From contig CALGRQ010000148.1 of the NCBI GenBank assembly GCA_937880795.1, forward strand, positions 1 through 13,607: a stretch of 13,607 nt of DNA. The letters run 5' to 3'. The position numbers were made by a program, and so were the translations under genes. The DNA comes from an uncultured Dyadobacter sp. (GTDB lineage Bacteria > Bacteroidota > Bacteroidia > Cytophagales > Spirosomataceae). Positions 1 to 7,695 of this stretch are shown one piece after another (the first letter of the stretch is position 1; each line of letters opens with the position of its first letter). The notes beneath the pieces are model-generated. The model worked only from the letters and a program-made list of their open reading frames with translations, was not told the DNA's origin and searched no databases.

Positions 1-758
1 TGGTAATTTTGAGCAAATTCTACAGTAATTAAGCTTCCGCCTTTCTTGGCCGACTCAATGACAATGGTTATGTCACTCAATCCGGCAATAATTCGGTTTC
101 GTGCCGGGAAACGCATAAAATCCGGTTTCGTTTCCAGGGGGTTCTCTGTAACAATCCCTCCATTTTCCTGCATATCTTTAGCACTACGGTAATGAGCGGA
201 CGGATATATAACATTCAGCCCACTGGCCATCACCCCTATCGTTGGCAAATTATTTTTCATAGCAGCCCTGTGCGCAGTTATATCCACACCATAAGCAAGG
301 CCGCTCACAATTAAAGCATTGTGCGGAAGTAAATCTTTAATGATCGTTTCCGTAACTGATTTTCCATATTCAGTTACCTGACGCGTGCCAACAATTCCTA
401 CCGATTTACCCATGTTAAAATCAATCTTACCCCGAGAATATAAAACCACTGGAGCATCGTATAGCGGCTTCAGTCGGGATGGATAAGTTGCATCAGAGAA
501 GAAATGAAGTTCAGTCCCGGTATTTTGGCATGCAGCATATTCCTTCTCTGCAAAAGCAAAAGACTCCTTTTTAAGAATAGAACGAGCTACTTTATCACCA
601 ATACCCGGTATTTTAATAAGTTTTTTATAGTCAGATTTAAACACATTTTCGGCCCCACTGCAATAGCTGATTAATTGCCGTATAGTCACTGATCCCACAG
701 CCGGGGTATGCATCAAGGCAAGGGTACTGATCTTTTCCGATTCTGATAAATTTGCCAT
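1..758 (-). CDS. dprA: DprA (DNA-processing/Smf protein), C-terminus beyond the window
   Basis: This is a DprA/Smf-family protein. The family binds single-stranded DNA in the cytoplasm and loads RecA on it during natural transformation. About 252 codons are visible; the gene runs off the left edge, so the end of the Rossmann-like fold and any C-terminal winged-helix domain are not seen. Residues about 30-62 carry a helix-hairpin-helix-like segment (IKIPGIGDKVA). The SMF core follows: GIVGTRQVTEYGK (121-133), SGLAYGVDITAH (152-163), TIGVMASGLNVIYP (173-186), RFPARNRIIAGLSD (216-229) and KGGSLITV (239-246), all hallmark motifs. The start is the first ATG after an in-frame TGA near 816-818; the upstream ATG at 765 is out of frame. 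No Shine-Dalgarno is visible. A possible -7 element (TAATTTTG, minus strand, 862-869) lies about 100 nt upstream but lacks a matching -33. It is divergent from the GH13 gene. Identification is secure; competence in this organism is not shown by the sequence. Confidence 0.95.
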   Translation of the reverse strand, partial: MANLSESEKISTLALMHTPAVGSVTIRQLISYCSGAENVFKSDYKKLIKIPGIGDKVARSILKKESFAFAEKEYAACQNTGTELHFFSDATYPSRLKPLYDAPVVLYSRGKIDFNMGKSVGIVGTRQVTEYGKSVTETIIKDLLPHNALIVSGLAYGVDITAHRAAMKNNLPTIGVMASGLNVIYPSAHYRSAKDMQENGGIVTENPLETKPDFMRFPARNRIIAGLSDITIVIESAKKGGSLITVEFAQNY

Positions 759-890
759 AGGCCATTGTAAATAGAATCCATTTGATGATGAAGTTACTGA
801 CGAGGTAGAGACTATTCATATTGGCACAACAATTGCCTTATAGCCACCATATCACACTGTTCAAAATTAACTATTTTCTTCTAAAGGATT
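759..890. other. dprA / GH13 divergent intergenic region
   Basis: This 132-bp spacer separates two divergent genes and must hold both promoters. On the plus strand AAAGGA (883-888) precedes the GH13 ATG by only two bases, a close but possible ribosome-binding site. On the minus strand TAATTTTG (862-869) matches the Bacteroidota -7 consensus TAnnTTTG for dprA, but no TTTG sits 17-23 nt upstream of it. No convincing complete promoter, terminator or strong hairpin was seen. Confidence 0.4.
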
Positions 891-2711
891 ATGGAAAGTC
901 AAATAATTGACAACACTTTACAACAACAATATGAAGGTATGGGATCTACCTGTCATTCAGAGGGTGTTCATTTTAGAGTTTGGGCTCCACATGCCGAAAA
1001 CGTATCTGTAATCGGCGATTTTAATGACTGGCAGGAAGACGCTAACCCACTTCAACCGGAAGAAAACGGATTTTGGAGTGCCCTTGTAAAACAGGCCACA
1101 GAAGGTAGCCAATACAAGTACAGCCTCAAAACACCACATGGTAATTTCCAGCGTAACGACCCTTACGCATTAAAGATGACTAATTCGGTTGGCAATAGCA
1201 TTGTATACAACCACAATAGCTTTGATTGGGAAAATGTGGAATTCAATATACCGGCATGGAACGAATTGATCATATATGAACTCCATGTAGGCACATTTCA
1301 CGTCAAAGAAGAGGGTCATGTAGGCACCTTATATACGGCCATTGAAAAGCTCGATTACCTTAAAGGGCTGGGTATAAATGCTGTGGAATTGATGCCCTGC
1401 TCGGAGTTCCCAGGCGACCGCTCCTGGGGTTATAATCCATCCAATCCCTTCGCGGTCGAATCCGACTACGGCGGACCTGACGGCCTGAAAGCATTTGTCA
1501 AAGCTGCTCACGAGGCAGGTATAGCTGTTATCATGGATGTAGTATATAACCATTTTGGTCCATCTGATATGGACCTTTGGCAATTTGATGGATGGTCAGA
1601 AGGTGATGGTGGCGGCATCTACTTTTACAATGATTGGCGATCAGAAACTCCGTGGGGTAATACCAGGCCCGACTACGGGCGAAACGAGGTACGGCAATAT
1701 ATTCACGACAACGCCCTCATGTGGTTCCGTGATTACCGTGTGGATGGTCTGAGAATGGATATGGTACCGTACATACGAAATGTAAAAGCTGATGGAAACC
1801 CTGGAAATGATATTGTTGAAGGAATGTCATTAATGCAATGGATTAACAAGGATATTAGAGAACAATTCCCTAACCATATTACCATTGCAGAAGATATGCA
1901 CTCTCTTGACTTCATCACCGATGATGTCGATAATGGAGGTTTGGGATACGGCTCCCAATGGGATGCTAAGTTTGTCCATACAATACGGGATGTTATAATC
2001 GCACCCAATGACCAGGATCGCGATATGAATGCAGTCGTGAGTGCCATCACCGGTGGTTACAATATGGATGCCTTTCAACGGATCGTTTACACCGAATCCC
2101 ATGATGAAGTTGCCAATGGACAAGCACGGGTGGCAGAAGAAATCGCTAATGGCGATGTGAACAACTGGTATTCAAAAAAACGCGCCGCATTGGGTGTAGC
2201 CTTAGCTTTAACCTCACCAGGCATTCCCATGATTTTTCAGGGGCAGCCCCTGCTTGAAGACAAATGGTTTTCGGATGATGACCCTATGGATTGGTCCAGA
2301 CTGGAAAAGTTTCACGGGTTTGCCACTTTACATCAGGATATGATTCACATCCGTCGCAACTGGTTTGGCGTTACAGCGGGACTACAAGGACAGCATGTAT
2401 CCATTATTCGGGCGGACAATGAGAAAAAGATTATTGTAATGCATCGTTGGAAAGACGGCGGTCCCAAAGACAGCGTGGTTGTAGTACTAAACTTTTCGTC
2501 AGAAACTTTCACCGATTACAAAGTGGGATTTCCCCGCGGTGGACAATGGATACTCCGCTTCAATAGCGACAAGGCAGAATACGACCCGGAATTTTCCAAT
2601 CTTGCTGTCCATGACACGGATGCGATGGATGGAGCGTACGATAACTGCGACGTATATGCGTCCTTACATATTCCGCCATACACCGTTTTAATATATTCAC
2701 AGGAGGGCTAA
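891..2711 (+). CDS. CBM48-GH13 alpha-glucan enzyme (branching enzyme / trehalohydrolase-like)
   Basis: A 606-residue glycoside hydrolase family 13 protein with no signal peptide, so probably cytoplasmic and acting on glycogen or malto-oligosaccharides. Residues about 20-105 form a CBM48-like domain (VHFRVWAPHAENVSVIGDFNDW). The TIM barrel begins near IIYELHVGTF (127-136). The four GH13 regions are complete: DVVYNHFGP (216-224), YRVDGLRMD (282-290, nucleophile D290), TIAED (331-335, acid/base E334) and ESHDE (402-406, D405). A beta-sandwich C-domain ends the protein. The pre-barrel and barrel motifs (ELHVGTF, AVELMPCSEFPG, WGYNPSNPFAVESDYGG, TPWG) look more like maltooligosyltrehalose trehalohydrolase, while overall architecture and length also fit 1,4-alpha-glucan branching proteins (GlgB, COG0296). 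I therefore give no symbol. No other glycogen or trehalose gene is adjacent. The start ATG follows AAAGGA closely. Family assignment is secure; exact activity is not. Confidence 0.9.
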   Translation: MESQIIDNTLQQQYEGMGSTCHSEGVHFRVWAPHAENVSVIGDFNDWQEDANPLQPEENGFWSALVKQATEGSQYKYSLKTPHGNFQRNDPYALKMTNSVGNSIVYNHNSFDWENVEFNIPAWNELIIYELHVGTFHVKEEGHVGTLYTAIEKLDYLKGLGINAVELMPCSEFPGDRSWGYNPSNPFAVESDYGGPDGLKAFVKAAHEAGIAVIMDVVYNHFGPSDMDLWQFDGWSEGDGGGIYFYNDWRSETPWGNTRPDYGRNEVRQYIHDNALMWFRDYRVDGLRMDMVPYIRNVKADGNPGNDIVEGMSLMQWINKDIREQFPNHITIAEDMHSLDFITDDVDNGGLGYGSQWDAKFVHTIRDVIIAPNDQDRDMNAVVSAITGGYNMDAFQRIVYTESHDEVANGQARVAEEIANGDVNNWYSKKRAALGVALALTSPGIPMIFQGQPLLEDKWFSDDDPMDWSRLEKFHGFATLHQDMIHIRRNWFGVTAGLQGQHVSIIRADNEKKIIVMHRWKDGGPKDSVVVVLNFSSETFTDYKVGFPRGGQWILRFNSDKAEYDPEFSNLAVHDTDAMDGAYDNCDVYASLHIPPYTVLIYSQEG

Positions 2712-2724
2712 TAGTGAAAATTTA

Positions 2725-2773
2725 CAGTTCACAGACTCCCATCAGGAGTTTTGTGAACTGTGAACTCCTGATG
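2725..2773. repeat. Overlapping inverted repeats between convergent genes
   Basis: The 72-bp spacer between the GH13 stop and the lepB stop holds interlocking perfect inverted repeats. CAGTTCACA (2725-2733) pairs with TGTGAACTG (2752-2760). CATCAGGAGTT (2740-2750) pairs with AACTCCTGATG (2763-2773). AGTTCACAG (2726-2734) can instead pair with CTGTGAACT (2758-2766). These stems interlock, so they cannot all form at once. It may act as a bidirectional terminator for the two converging genes, but no T-run follows on either strand. It could also be a remnant of a repeat element. Confidence 0.7.
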
Positions 2774-2783
2774 ACAAACAATT

Positions 2784-3962
2784 TCAACGAATGATTTTAA
2801 ATATACGATCCCAGCGTATCTTATTTAAAAAATTTGTTGGTTCGGGGTCAACGGACATCCATACAAGTATTGCTTTGCCTACCACATGATCTTTAGGGAC
2901 AAAGCCCCAATAACGGGAGTCCGCAGAATTGTGTCGGTTATCGCCCATCATAAAATAATAATCCTTCTTAAAGGTATAGTCTGTGACAGCTTTTCCATTC
3001 TGCATAAGGGTATCCCCTTTTAATGTTAAATCTGCATTTCCTTCATAGCTTAAAATAATGTCAGTATAAACGGCCAGATTTTCATTAGTAATTTCAATGG
3101 TTATTCCCTTTCCAGGAACTGTTACCGGTCCATATTGATCTCTATTCCATACGATATGATCAGAGGAAGGGAACAAATGCGGTTCTTTCACATTGTTTTG
3201 CATCAACACAGGTTCAAGTCGTTTAACAAAATCATATCGTTTTAGCCTGTTTGCCCTATTAGCCGTTGTTTTAACGATATAACCATACTCGTCGTTTGCC
3301 GGCAATGAATCATTGAAAGTTTCAGTATAGGGGGTAAATTCCGTTATACCATTCTTCTTAAATACATTCAATTGATTTACAGGAACGCCCGTAGATACAA
3401 AATATTCACTTTGCATGTTCTCTGGGTTATCCTCTGCTTTCCCATTCACAAAAACCTGACCATTTTTGATTTCCAATCGGTCTCCTGGTATACCCACACA
3501 TCGTTTAATGTAATTCGTACGTAGATCTACGGGATGCGGGTGAAGATTAGGAAGCACTTGCTCATACTTTCTAAATAAATCCGGATGTTCAGCAGGTAAA
3601 TTAAATACAACCACATCCCCTCTTCGAATATCACTGAAACCCGGTAGCCTAAACTGCGGCAATTTTATCCAATCCAGATACGAAGGAATGTCCGTTCCCC
3701 AAATGGTTTGGTGAGTAAGTGGTACTTGCAATGGAGTAACCGGCGTTGTTGTTCCATAGTGCAAACGACTTACAAATAAATAATCTCCCACCAATAGGCT
3801 ATGTTCCATTGATGAAGAAGGACTAAGAAACGCGCTAAAAAACAACCACCTAATTAAAGTCGCCGCCATTACAGCAAATAGTACAGAATCAAACCACTCC
3901 CGTAGTGTAGACTTTTTAATTTTTCCATCCTGCCTTTTGGTAGCCATTTGTTTTACATCCAT
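2784..3962 (-). CDS. lepB: Signal peptidase I, second tandem copy (divergent active-site motif)
   Basis: A membrane-anchored S26 serine protease that removes signal peptides from exported proteins. After a basic N-terminus comes one membrane segment (about 24-46), then the catalytic Ser51 in PSSSMEHSLLVGDYLFVSRLHYG (48-70, split here as PSSSMEHSLL and VGDYLFVSRLHYG) and the general-base Lys153 in NYIKRCVGIPGD (150-161). The C-terminal box MMGDNRHNSADSRYWGFVP is present, so both dyad residues are intact. At 392 residues it is longer than Escherichia coli LepB. Compared with its neighbour at 4099-5202 it has about 15 extra residues between NLPAEHPD and HPHPVDL, and the usual P-T-P-S-M context has become P-S-S-S-M. 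The gene lies 136 bp beyond the other lepB, after a terminator, and probably has its own promoter. ATG at 3962 is used; ATG at 3947 (MATKRQDG) is an equally good start and aligns better with the paralogue. Function is likely retained, perhaps with altered substrate choice (inference). Confidence 0.93.
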   Translation of the reverse strand: MDVKQMATKRQDGKIKKSTLREWFDSVLFAVMAATLIRWLFFSAFLSPSSSMEHSLLVGDYLFVSRLHYGTTTPVTPLQVPLTHQTIWGTDIPSYLDWIKLPQFRLPGFSDIRRGDVVVFNLPAEHPDLFRKYEQVLPNLHPHPVDLRTNYIKRCVGIPGDRLEIKNGQVFVNGKAEDNPENMQSEYFVSTGVPVNQLNVFKKNGITEFTPYTETFNDSLPANDEYGYIVKTTANRANRLKRYDFVKRLEPVLMQNNVKEPHLFPSSDHIVWNRDQYGPVTVPGKGITIEITNENLAVYTDIILSYEGNADLTLKGDTLMQNGKAVTDYTFKKDYYFMMGDNRHNSADSRYWGFVPKDHVVGKAILVWMSVDPEPTNFLNKIRWDRIFKIIR

Positions 3963-3978
3963 AGCAGTACTTTTGGAT

Positions 3979-4008
3979 GAAATTAGTGCATGTTAAATAA
4001 ATTACAAA
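3979..4008 (-). promoter_or_regulatory. Candidate promoter of the second lepB
   Basis: On the minus strand TTTG (4008-4005) is followed after 19 nt by TAATTTC (3985-3979), close to the Bacteroidota consensus TTTG-N19-TAnnTTTG. The -33 element lies in the distal arm of the 41-bp palindrome, and the whole element is downstream of the preceding gene's terminator, where a new promoter would be needed. Confidence 0.4.
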
Positions 4009-4044
4009 CATTAATATAAAATTTAATTTTATATTAATGTTTGT
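4004..4044. repeat. 41-bp near-perfect AT-rich palindrome
   Basis: Two 20-nt arms (4004-4023 and 4025-4044) are perfectly complementary around a single T at 4024. It sits between the two signal peptidase genes, between the terminator of the first and the candidate promoter of the second, and its outer ACAAA/TTTGT overlaps the putative -33. It could be an operator, a cruciform-forming site or a second termination hairpin. It is extremely AT-rich and no T-run follows it in the minus direction. Confidence 0.9.
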
Positions 4045-4046
4045 GC

Positions 4047-4078
4047 AAAAAAAAGAGCCATCCCAATCGGAACGGCTC
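4047..4078 (-). terminator. Rho-independent terminator after the first lepB
   Basis: Read on the minus strand, GAGCCGTTCC (4078-4069) pairs with GGGATGGCTC (4064-4055): 10 bp with two G-T wobbles around the loop GATT. Eight T follow (4054-4047). It lies 20 nt past the lepB stop at 4099 and should end the transcript coming from dapB-lepB. Confidence 0.92.
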
Positions 4079-4098
4079 ATTCGGTAACAATACTTAAA

Positions 4099-5202
4099 TT
4101 ACTCTATAATTCTAAAAATGCGACTCCATCTGATCTTATTAAAGAAGCCTGACGGATTCGGATCTATCGACATCCAAACAAATACCGCTTTACCCACAAT
4201 GTGGTCCTGAGGTACGAAACCCCAATAACGAGAATCCGCAGAATTGTGACGGTTATCACCCATCATGAAGAAATAATCCTGTTTGAAAGTATAGCTGGTG
4301 ATTGCTTTTCCACCCACTTTCACCGATTTTTCATCAACCTCCACGTTATCATTCCCTTCATAATTTTTAATTACAGTACCATAAAGGGCAATATTTTCAG
4401 GCGTTAAGTTAACAGTCACACCCTCCTTAGGTACTGTTACAGGTCCATAATTGTCACGATTCCACTTAAATAATGACGAATTCGGATATAACATAGGCTC
4501 GCTGATATCCTTCGGCGATTTTACAACAGTGATGCTTTTCACGAAATCGTACTCTTTCAATTTCTTAGCTATATCACTTGTGGTAAAAACCAAGTATCCG
4601 TTCTGGTCATTACCCGGAATGGTGTCGTTAAAAGTTTCGGTATATGAATTGTACTCAGAAATACCGTTTTCCTTAAATACCTTCTCTTCGTTTACAGGAG
4701 TTGTGGTAGCCACAAAATATTCGTCCTCCATCCGGGGAGGATTCTCCATGGCAACACCATTGGCATATACCTGCAAATCCCGAACTTCAATTTTATCGCC
4801 CGGTAAACCTACACATCTTTTGATATAATTGGTTTTAAGATCAACAGGATGTTGAAGCTCTGGCGGGTAGTTGAATACGACTACATCCCCACGCTTCACC
4901 TCGCTGAAACCCGGTAAGCGATATTGCGGTAACTGGATTGCATCTGTATAGGACGGTATATTGGTTCCCCATACTGTTTGGTGCGTCAGTGGTACTTGCA
5001 GTGGTGTTTTTGGTGTACGAGTACCATAATGCAGTTTACTTACGAAGAGAAAATCACCTACCAAAAGGCTGTTCTCCATGGATGGAGTGGGTATTGTAAA
5101 TGCTTCAAAAAACAACCATCTAATTAATGTTGCCGCAACAACCGCAAACAGTATGGAATCAAACCATTCCCTAACCGCAGATTTCTTATTTTTTTGTGAC
5201 AC
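4099..5202 (-). CDS. lepB: Signal peptidase I, first tandem copy
   Basis: A 367-residue S26 leader peptidase that cleaves signal peptides on the outer face of the inner membrane. The N-terminal membrane segment spans about residues 14-36. Canonical box B IPTPSMENSLLVGD (37-50) gives the nucleophile Ser41, and NYIKRCVGLPGD (125-136) gives the general base Lys128. Box E MMGDNRHNSADSRYWGFVPQDH is near the C-terminus. A large insertion between the Lys region and box E, typical of Bacteroidota signal peptidases, makes it longer than the usual bacterial enzyme. Long stretches (PLQVPLTHQT, HNSADSRYWGFVP, ETFND) are shared with the gene at 2784-3962, so the pair arose by tandem duplication. It follows dapB after 56 bp with no visible promoter and is probably cotranscribed with it. 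It ends at a strong terminator. This copy keeps the ancestral-looking motif and is likely the main enzyme (inference). Confidence 0.96.
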   Translation of the reverse strand: MSQKNKKSAVREWFDSILFAVVAATLIRWLFFEAFTIPTPSMENSLLVGDFLFVSKLHYGTRTPKTPLQVPLTHQTVWGTNIPSYTDAIQLPQYRLPGFSEVKRGDVVVFNYPPELQHPVDLKTNYIKRCVGLPGDKIEVRDLQVYANGVAMENPPRMEDEYFVATTTPVNEEKVFKENGISEYNSYTETFNDTIPGNDQNGYLVFTTSDIAKKLKEYDFVKSITVVKSPKDISEPMLYPNSSLFKWNRDNYGPVTVPKEGVTVNLTPENIALYGTVIKNYEGNDNVEVDEKSVKVGGKAITSYTFKQDYFFMMGDNRHNSADSRYWGFVPQDHIVGKAVFVWMSIDPNPSGFFNKIRWSRIFRIIE

Positions 5203-5258
5203 AGGAGTATAGGTAAATTCTTATTGATTAATTATTTATTAAGAGCCCTAAAGCTTAC

Positions 5259-5978
5259 TTAGTCGAGGTTACTAAGCAGGTCGTTCATACTGAAAACACC
5301 CTGCTTTCCGACAATCCATTCCGCAGAAACCACAGCTCCCGATGCAAATCCGGAACGGTTGTGGGCAGTGTGTGAAATTTCCAAACTGTCAACGTAAGAG
5401 TCATAACGAACAATATGCGTTCCTGGCACTTCTCCTTCGCGCTCAGCAGTAATTGGCAAAAAGCCAGGTTCTTCCTTTGGCGCCAGCGTCCATCCCTGAA
5501 TATCACCCAATTCAGCCTCTATACCCTCTGCAAGCGTAATAGCCGTTCCACTTGGGGCATCCAACTTATGGATATGGTGTATTTCTGTCATTGAAGCTTT
5601 GTAACCCTGTCCATGCATGAGTTTCGCCAACTGGCGATTAAGCTTAAAGAAAAGATTTACGCCGATACTATAATTTGATGCATAGAAAAATGCCCCACCT
5701 TTTTCATTACAAAGTGCTTCGATTTCGGGGCGATGTTCCAGCCACCCGGTGGTACCACTTACAACCGGCCACCCTTTTTGCAAACAGTATTTAATATTTT
5801 CAAAAGCGGACTCGGGTGCGCTAAATTCGATTGCTACATCCACATCGGACGCTCCCAACTGGTCCATGTCCGCACGATTTTGTATGTCAATTCTACCAAC
5901 AATAGTATGCCCTTTATCAAGTGCAATCTTTTCTATTGTTTTACCCATCTTGCCGTAGCCAAGCAATAATATTTTCAT
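5259..5978 (-). CDS. dapB: 4-hydroxy-tetrahydrodipicolinate reductase
   Basis: DapB reduces 4-hydroxy-tetrahydrodipicolinate with NAD(P)H to tetrahydrodipicolinate in the cytoplasm, a step toward meso-diaminopimelate for peptidoglycan and toward lysine. The 239-residue length is slightly below the common 240-270. Visible motifs are the nucleotide-binding GYGKMG (7-12), EFSAPES (51-57), SGTTGW (74-79) and the family signature EIHHIHKLDAPSGTA (132-146), with the catalytic His135 and Lys138 region. HNRSGFASGA near the C-terminus is also characteristic. The start ATG at 5978 begins MKILLLGYG, as expected with no extra N-terminus. It lies 75 bp downstream of the DUF5683 gene and 56 bp upstream of lepB on the same strand, so it is probably part of one long transcript. 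Confidence 0.97.
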   Translation of the reverse strand: MKILLLGYGKMGKTIEKIALDKGHTIVGRIDIQNRADMDQLGASDVDVAIEFSAPESAFENIKYCLQKGWPVVSGTTGWLEHRPEIEALCNEKGGAFFYASNYSIGVNLFFKLNRQLAKLMHGQGYKASMTEIHHIHKLDAPSGTAITLAEGIEAELGDIQGWTLAPKEEPGFLPITAEREGEVPGTHIVRYDSYVDSLEISHTAHNRSGFASGAVVSAEWIVGKQGVFSMNDLLSNLD

Positions 5979-6053
5979 TGATTCAAATTTGGACCGATCA
6001 GTCTAAGCCTCGGTTATTTTAATAATTCTTAAAGTCAATCAGTTAACGTATAT

Positions 6054-6749
6054 CTATTTCAAATTAAAAACCAACCGGACACCCGGAGCTGGTTCTCTCA
6101 TCATTGGTTGAGTCATCTTCGGTTCGACCCTAAACGAAATATCATCTGTCAAATCAAAAGTTTTTAGGTGGGCCGCCACATTAGCCTCTATAATGGTAAG
6201 AGAATAAATAAGCCCAGTTACTATAATAGATAGGTTTTTATTTCTTCTCCAATAGTTTTTCTGCCGTTCTATACCATCTCGTGTGGCCTCTACAATCTCA
6301 CTTTCGGTATTAAACAAATTTCGCACACGAACGGGAACACGCGTATCAGGTGTTACTCCAGCCTTTAACTGGCCATAATTCTTGCTATTTTTATCCAAAT
6401 CGTAAAACGATTGGTAGGCCTCCAGAAAATCGTTGTATTTAAGCCTGTTCAGATGAAATGCATAAATACCCCCGCCCATGGACAAGTAAATCAACGGTAA
6501 TTTCCAATAATCCCGATTATACAACTGACCTACACCAGGAATGAGAGCAAGGCGCGTTGCTCGTTTTGGATTCGGTATAAAACGTTGGTTTTTACTCTTA
6601 CCCAAAAGGGAATCCACCTTAGCCACAACGGTGCTATCCGTTGGCCCTACGGAACGTGACACCGTTTTGATTGAATCAACAGATGATTTTTGGCACATCC
6701 CCACATACGGTGCCAACAACACAAAACCTATCCAAAACCAGTTTTTCAA
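6054..6749 (-). CDS. DUF5683 family membrane protein, TTG start
   Basis: This 231-residue protein fits the DUF5683 family, whose function is unknown. An N-terminal signal-like sequence (MKNWFWIGFVLLAPYVGMC) is followed by a low-complexity linker. The family core comes next: NPKRATRLALIPGVGQLYNR (60-79) and YWKLPLIYLS with a membrane segment (about 83-100). A further hydrophobic segment lies at about 173-195 (LSIIVTGLIYSLTIIEANV). It is probably an inner-membrane or envelope protein. The start is TTG, overlapping the parB stop as TTGA. It is preferred because the next ATG, at codon 18, would remove the signal sequence. The overlap implies translational coupling to parB. Conserved linkage to parAB, dapB and lepB suggests a housekeeping envelope role, but nothing in the sequence gives a biochemical activity. 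Confidence 0.85.
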   Translation of the reverse strand: MKNWFWIGFVLLAPYVGMCQKSSVDSIKTVSRSVGPTDSTVVAKVDSLLGKSKNQRFIPNPKRATRLALIPGVGQLYNRDYWKLPLIYLSMGGGIYAFHLNRLKYNDFLEAYQSFYDLDKNSKNYGQLKAGVTPDTRVPVRVRNLFNTESEIVEATRDGIERQKNYWRRNKNLSIIVTGLIYSLTIIEANVAAHLKTFDLTDDISFRVEPKMTQPMMREPAPGVRLVFNLK

Positions 6750-7672
6750 TCCTTCTTATCAAATTGCAACGTTTCCAATATTTTTTTCAATTCATCCTGC
6801 GAAGCAAAAGGAATTTTAATTTCACCTTTGTTCTCATGATCACTTTTCACGGAAACCTTAGCCCCAAAAAAAGAAGATAACTGAAATTGAAGTGCTTTTA
6901 TTTCCTGATTAACCGTCACAGTTTTCTTAGGCTCAAACGATATGGTACTCATCATACCTAGCTTACGCACTTCTTCCTCCACTTTACGTACAGACCAGCC
7001 CTCTTCAATAATTTTATTGAAAATTTTAAGCTGACTTATATCGCTGTTGATCGTAATAATCGCACGAGCATGGCCCATACTTATCTGATTGTCGCGTAGC
7101 GCCGCCTGAATAACGGGTGGTAATTTCAGTAATCTTATATAGTTATTGACGGTGGTTCGGTTCTTACCTACCCTAATGCCCAGCTCTTCTTGTTTTAAAT
7201 TACATTCCAGGATAAGACGCTGATAACTTAAGGCAATTTCTATTGAGTTTAGATTTTCCCTTTGAATGTTCTCAATCAAGGCCATTTCCAGCATTTGCTG
7301 GTCATCAGCCGTACGTACATAAGCAGGAATAAGCGTCATTCCGATGGAGCGAGAAGCTTGAAGCCTACGTTCACCAGAAATTAATTGATAAGCGTTTTCT
7401 CCCGTTTGCCGTACGGTGATAGGCTGAATAATCCCTTGTACACGAATTGAGTCTGCTAATTCTTGCAGTGCTTCCTGATCAAATCGAGTTCGTGGTTGGT
7501 ATGGATTTGCTTCTATAAGCGTTATATCCAATTCGGTCATCGAGCCGATCACATCGGTCACCGCAATACGAGTATTGGTTCTTGGCGGATTCACCTTGTC
7601 CGAATCCTGAAGTAACGCCCCTAAGCCCCGACCAAGGCCGGTCATTCTTTTATTTTTATTCGATATATCCAT
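6746..7672 (-). CDS. parB: ParB/Spo0J chromosome-partitioning protein
   Basis: A 308-residue CTP-dependent DNA clamp that binds parS sites near the origin and acts with ParA in chromosome segregation. The N-terminus TGLGRGLGALL (11-21) is the usual ParA-interacting segment. The ParB/Srx CTPase domain shows NPYQPR (56-61), ISGERRLQAS (98-107) and ENIQRENLN (134-142). The helix-turn-helix is at about 160-186 (EELGIRVGKNRTTVNNYIR, then LLKLP), followed by MGHARAI (199-205). The C-terminal dimerisation domain ends FDKKD. ATG at 7672 is chosen; the open frame extends to a TTG at 7699 overlapping the parA stop, but homologues begin near this ATG. The gene follows parA by 23 bp and overlaps the DUF5683 gene at its stop. 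In the GERR box the residue two past RR is Gln, where many ParBs have Arg (GERRxRA). Confidence 0.96.
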   Translation of the reverse strand: MDISNKNKRMTGLGRGLGALLQDSDKVNPPRTNTRIAVTDVIGSMTELDITLIEANPYQPRTRFDQEALQELADSIRVQGIIQPITVRQTGENAYQLISGERRLQASRSIGMTLIPAYVRTADDQQMLEMALIENIQRENLNSIEIALSYQRLILECNLKQEELGIRVGKNRTTVNNYIRLLKLPPVIQAALRDNQISMGHARAIITINSDISQLKIFNKIIEEGWSVRKVEEEVRKLGMMSTISFEPKKTVTVNQEIKALQFQLSSFFGAKVSVKSDHENKGEIKIPFASQDELKKILETLQFDKKD

Positions 7673-7695
7673 GTGTGTTATCCTTAACGGTTTGA

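Noticed and set aside
637..819. 60-codon minus-strand frame near the dprA start
   Set aside because: It overlaps dprA in another frame, and the DprA motifs are in the frame starting at 758.
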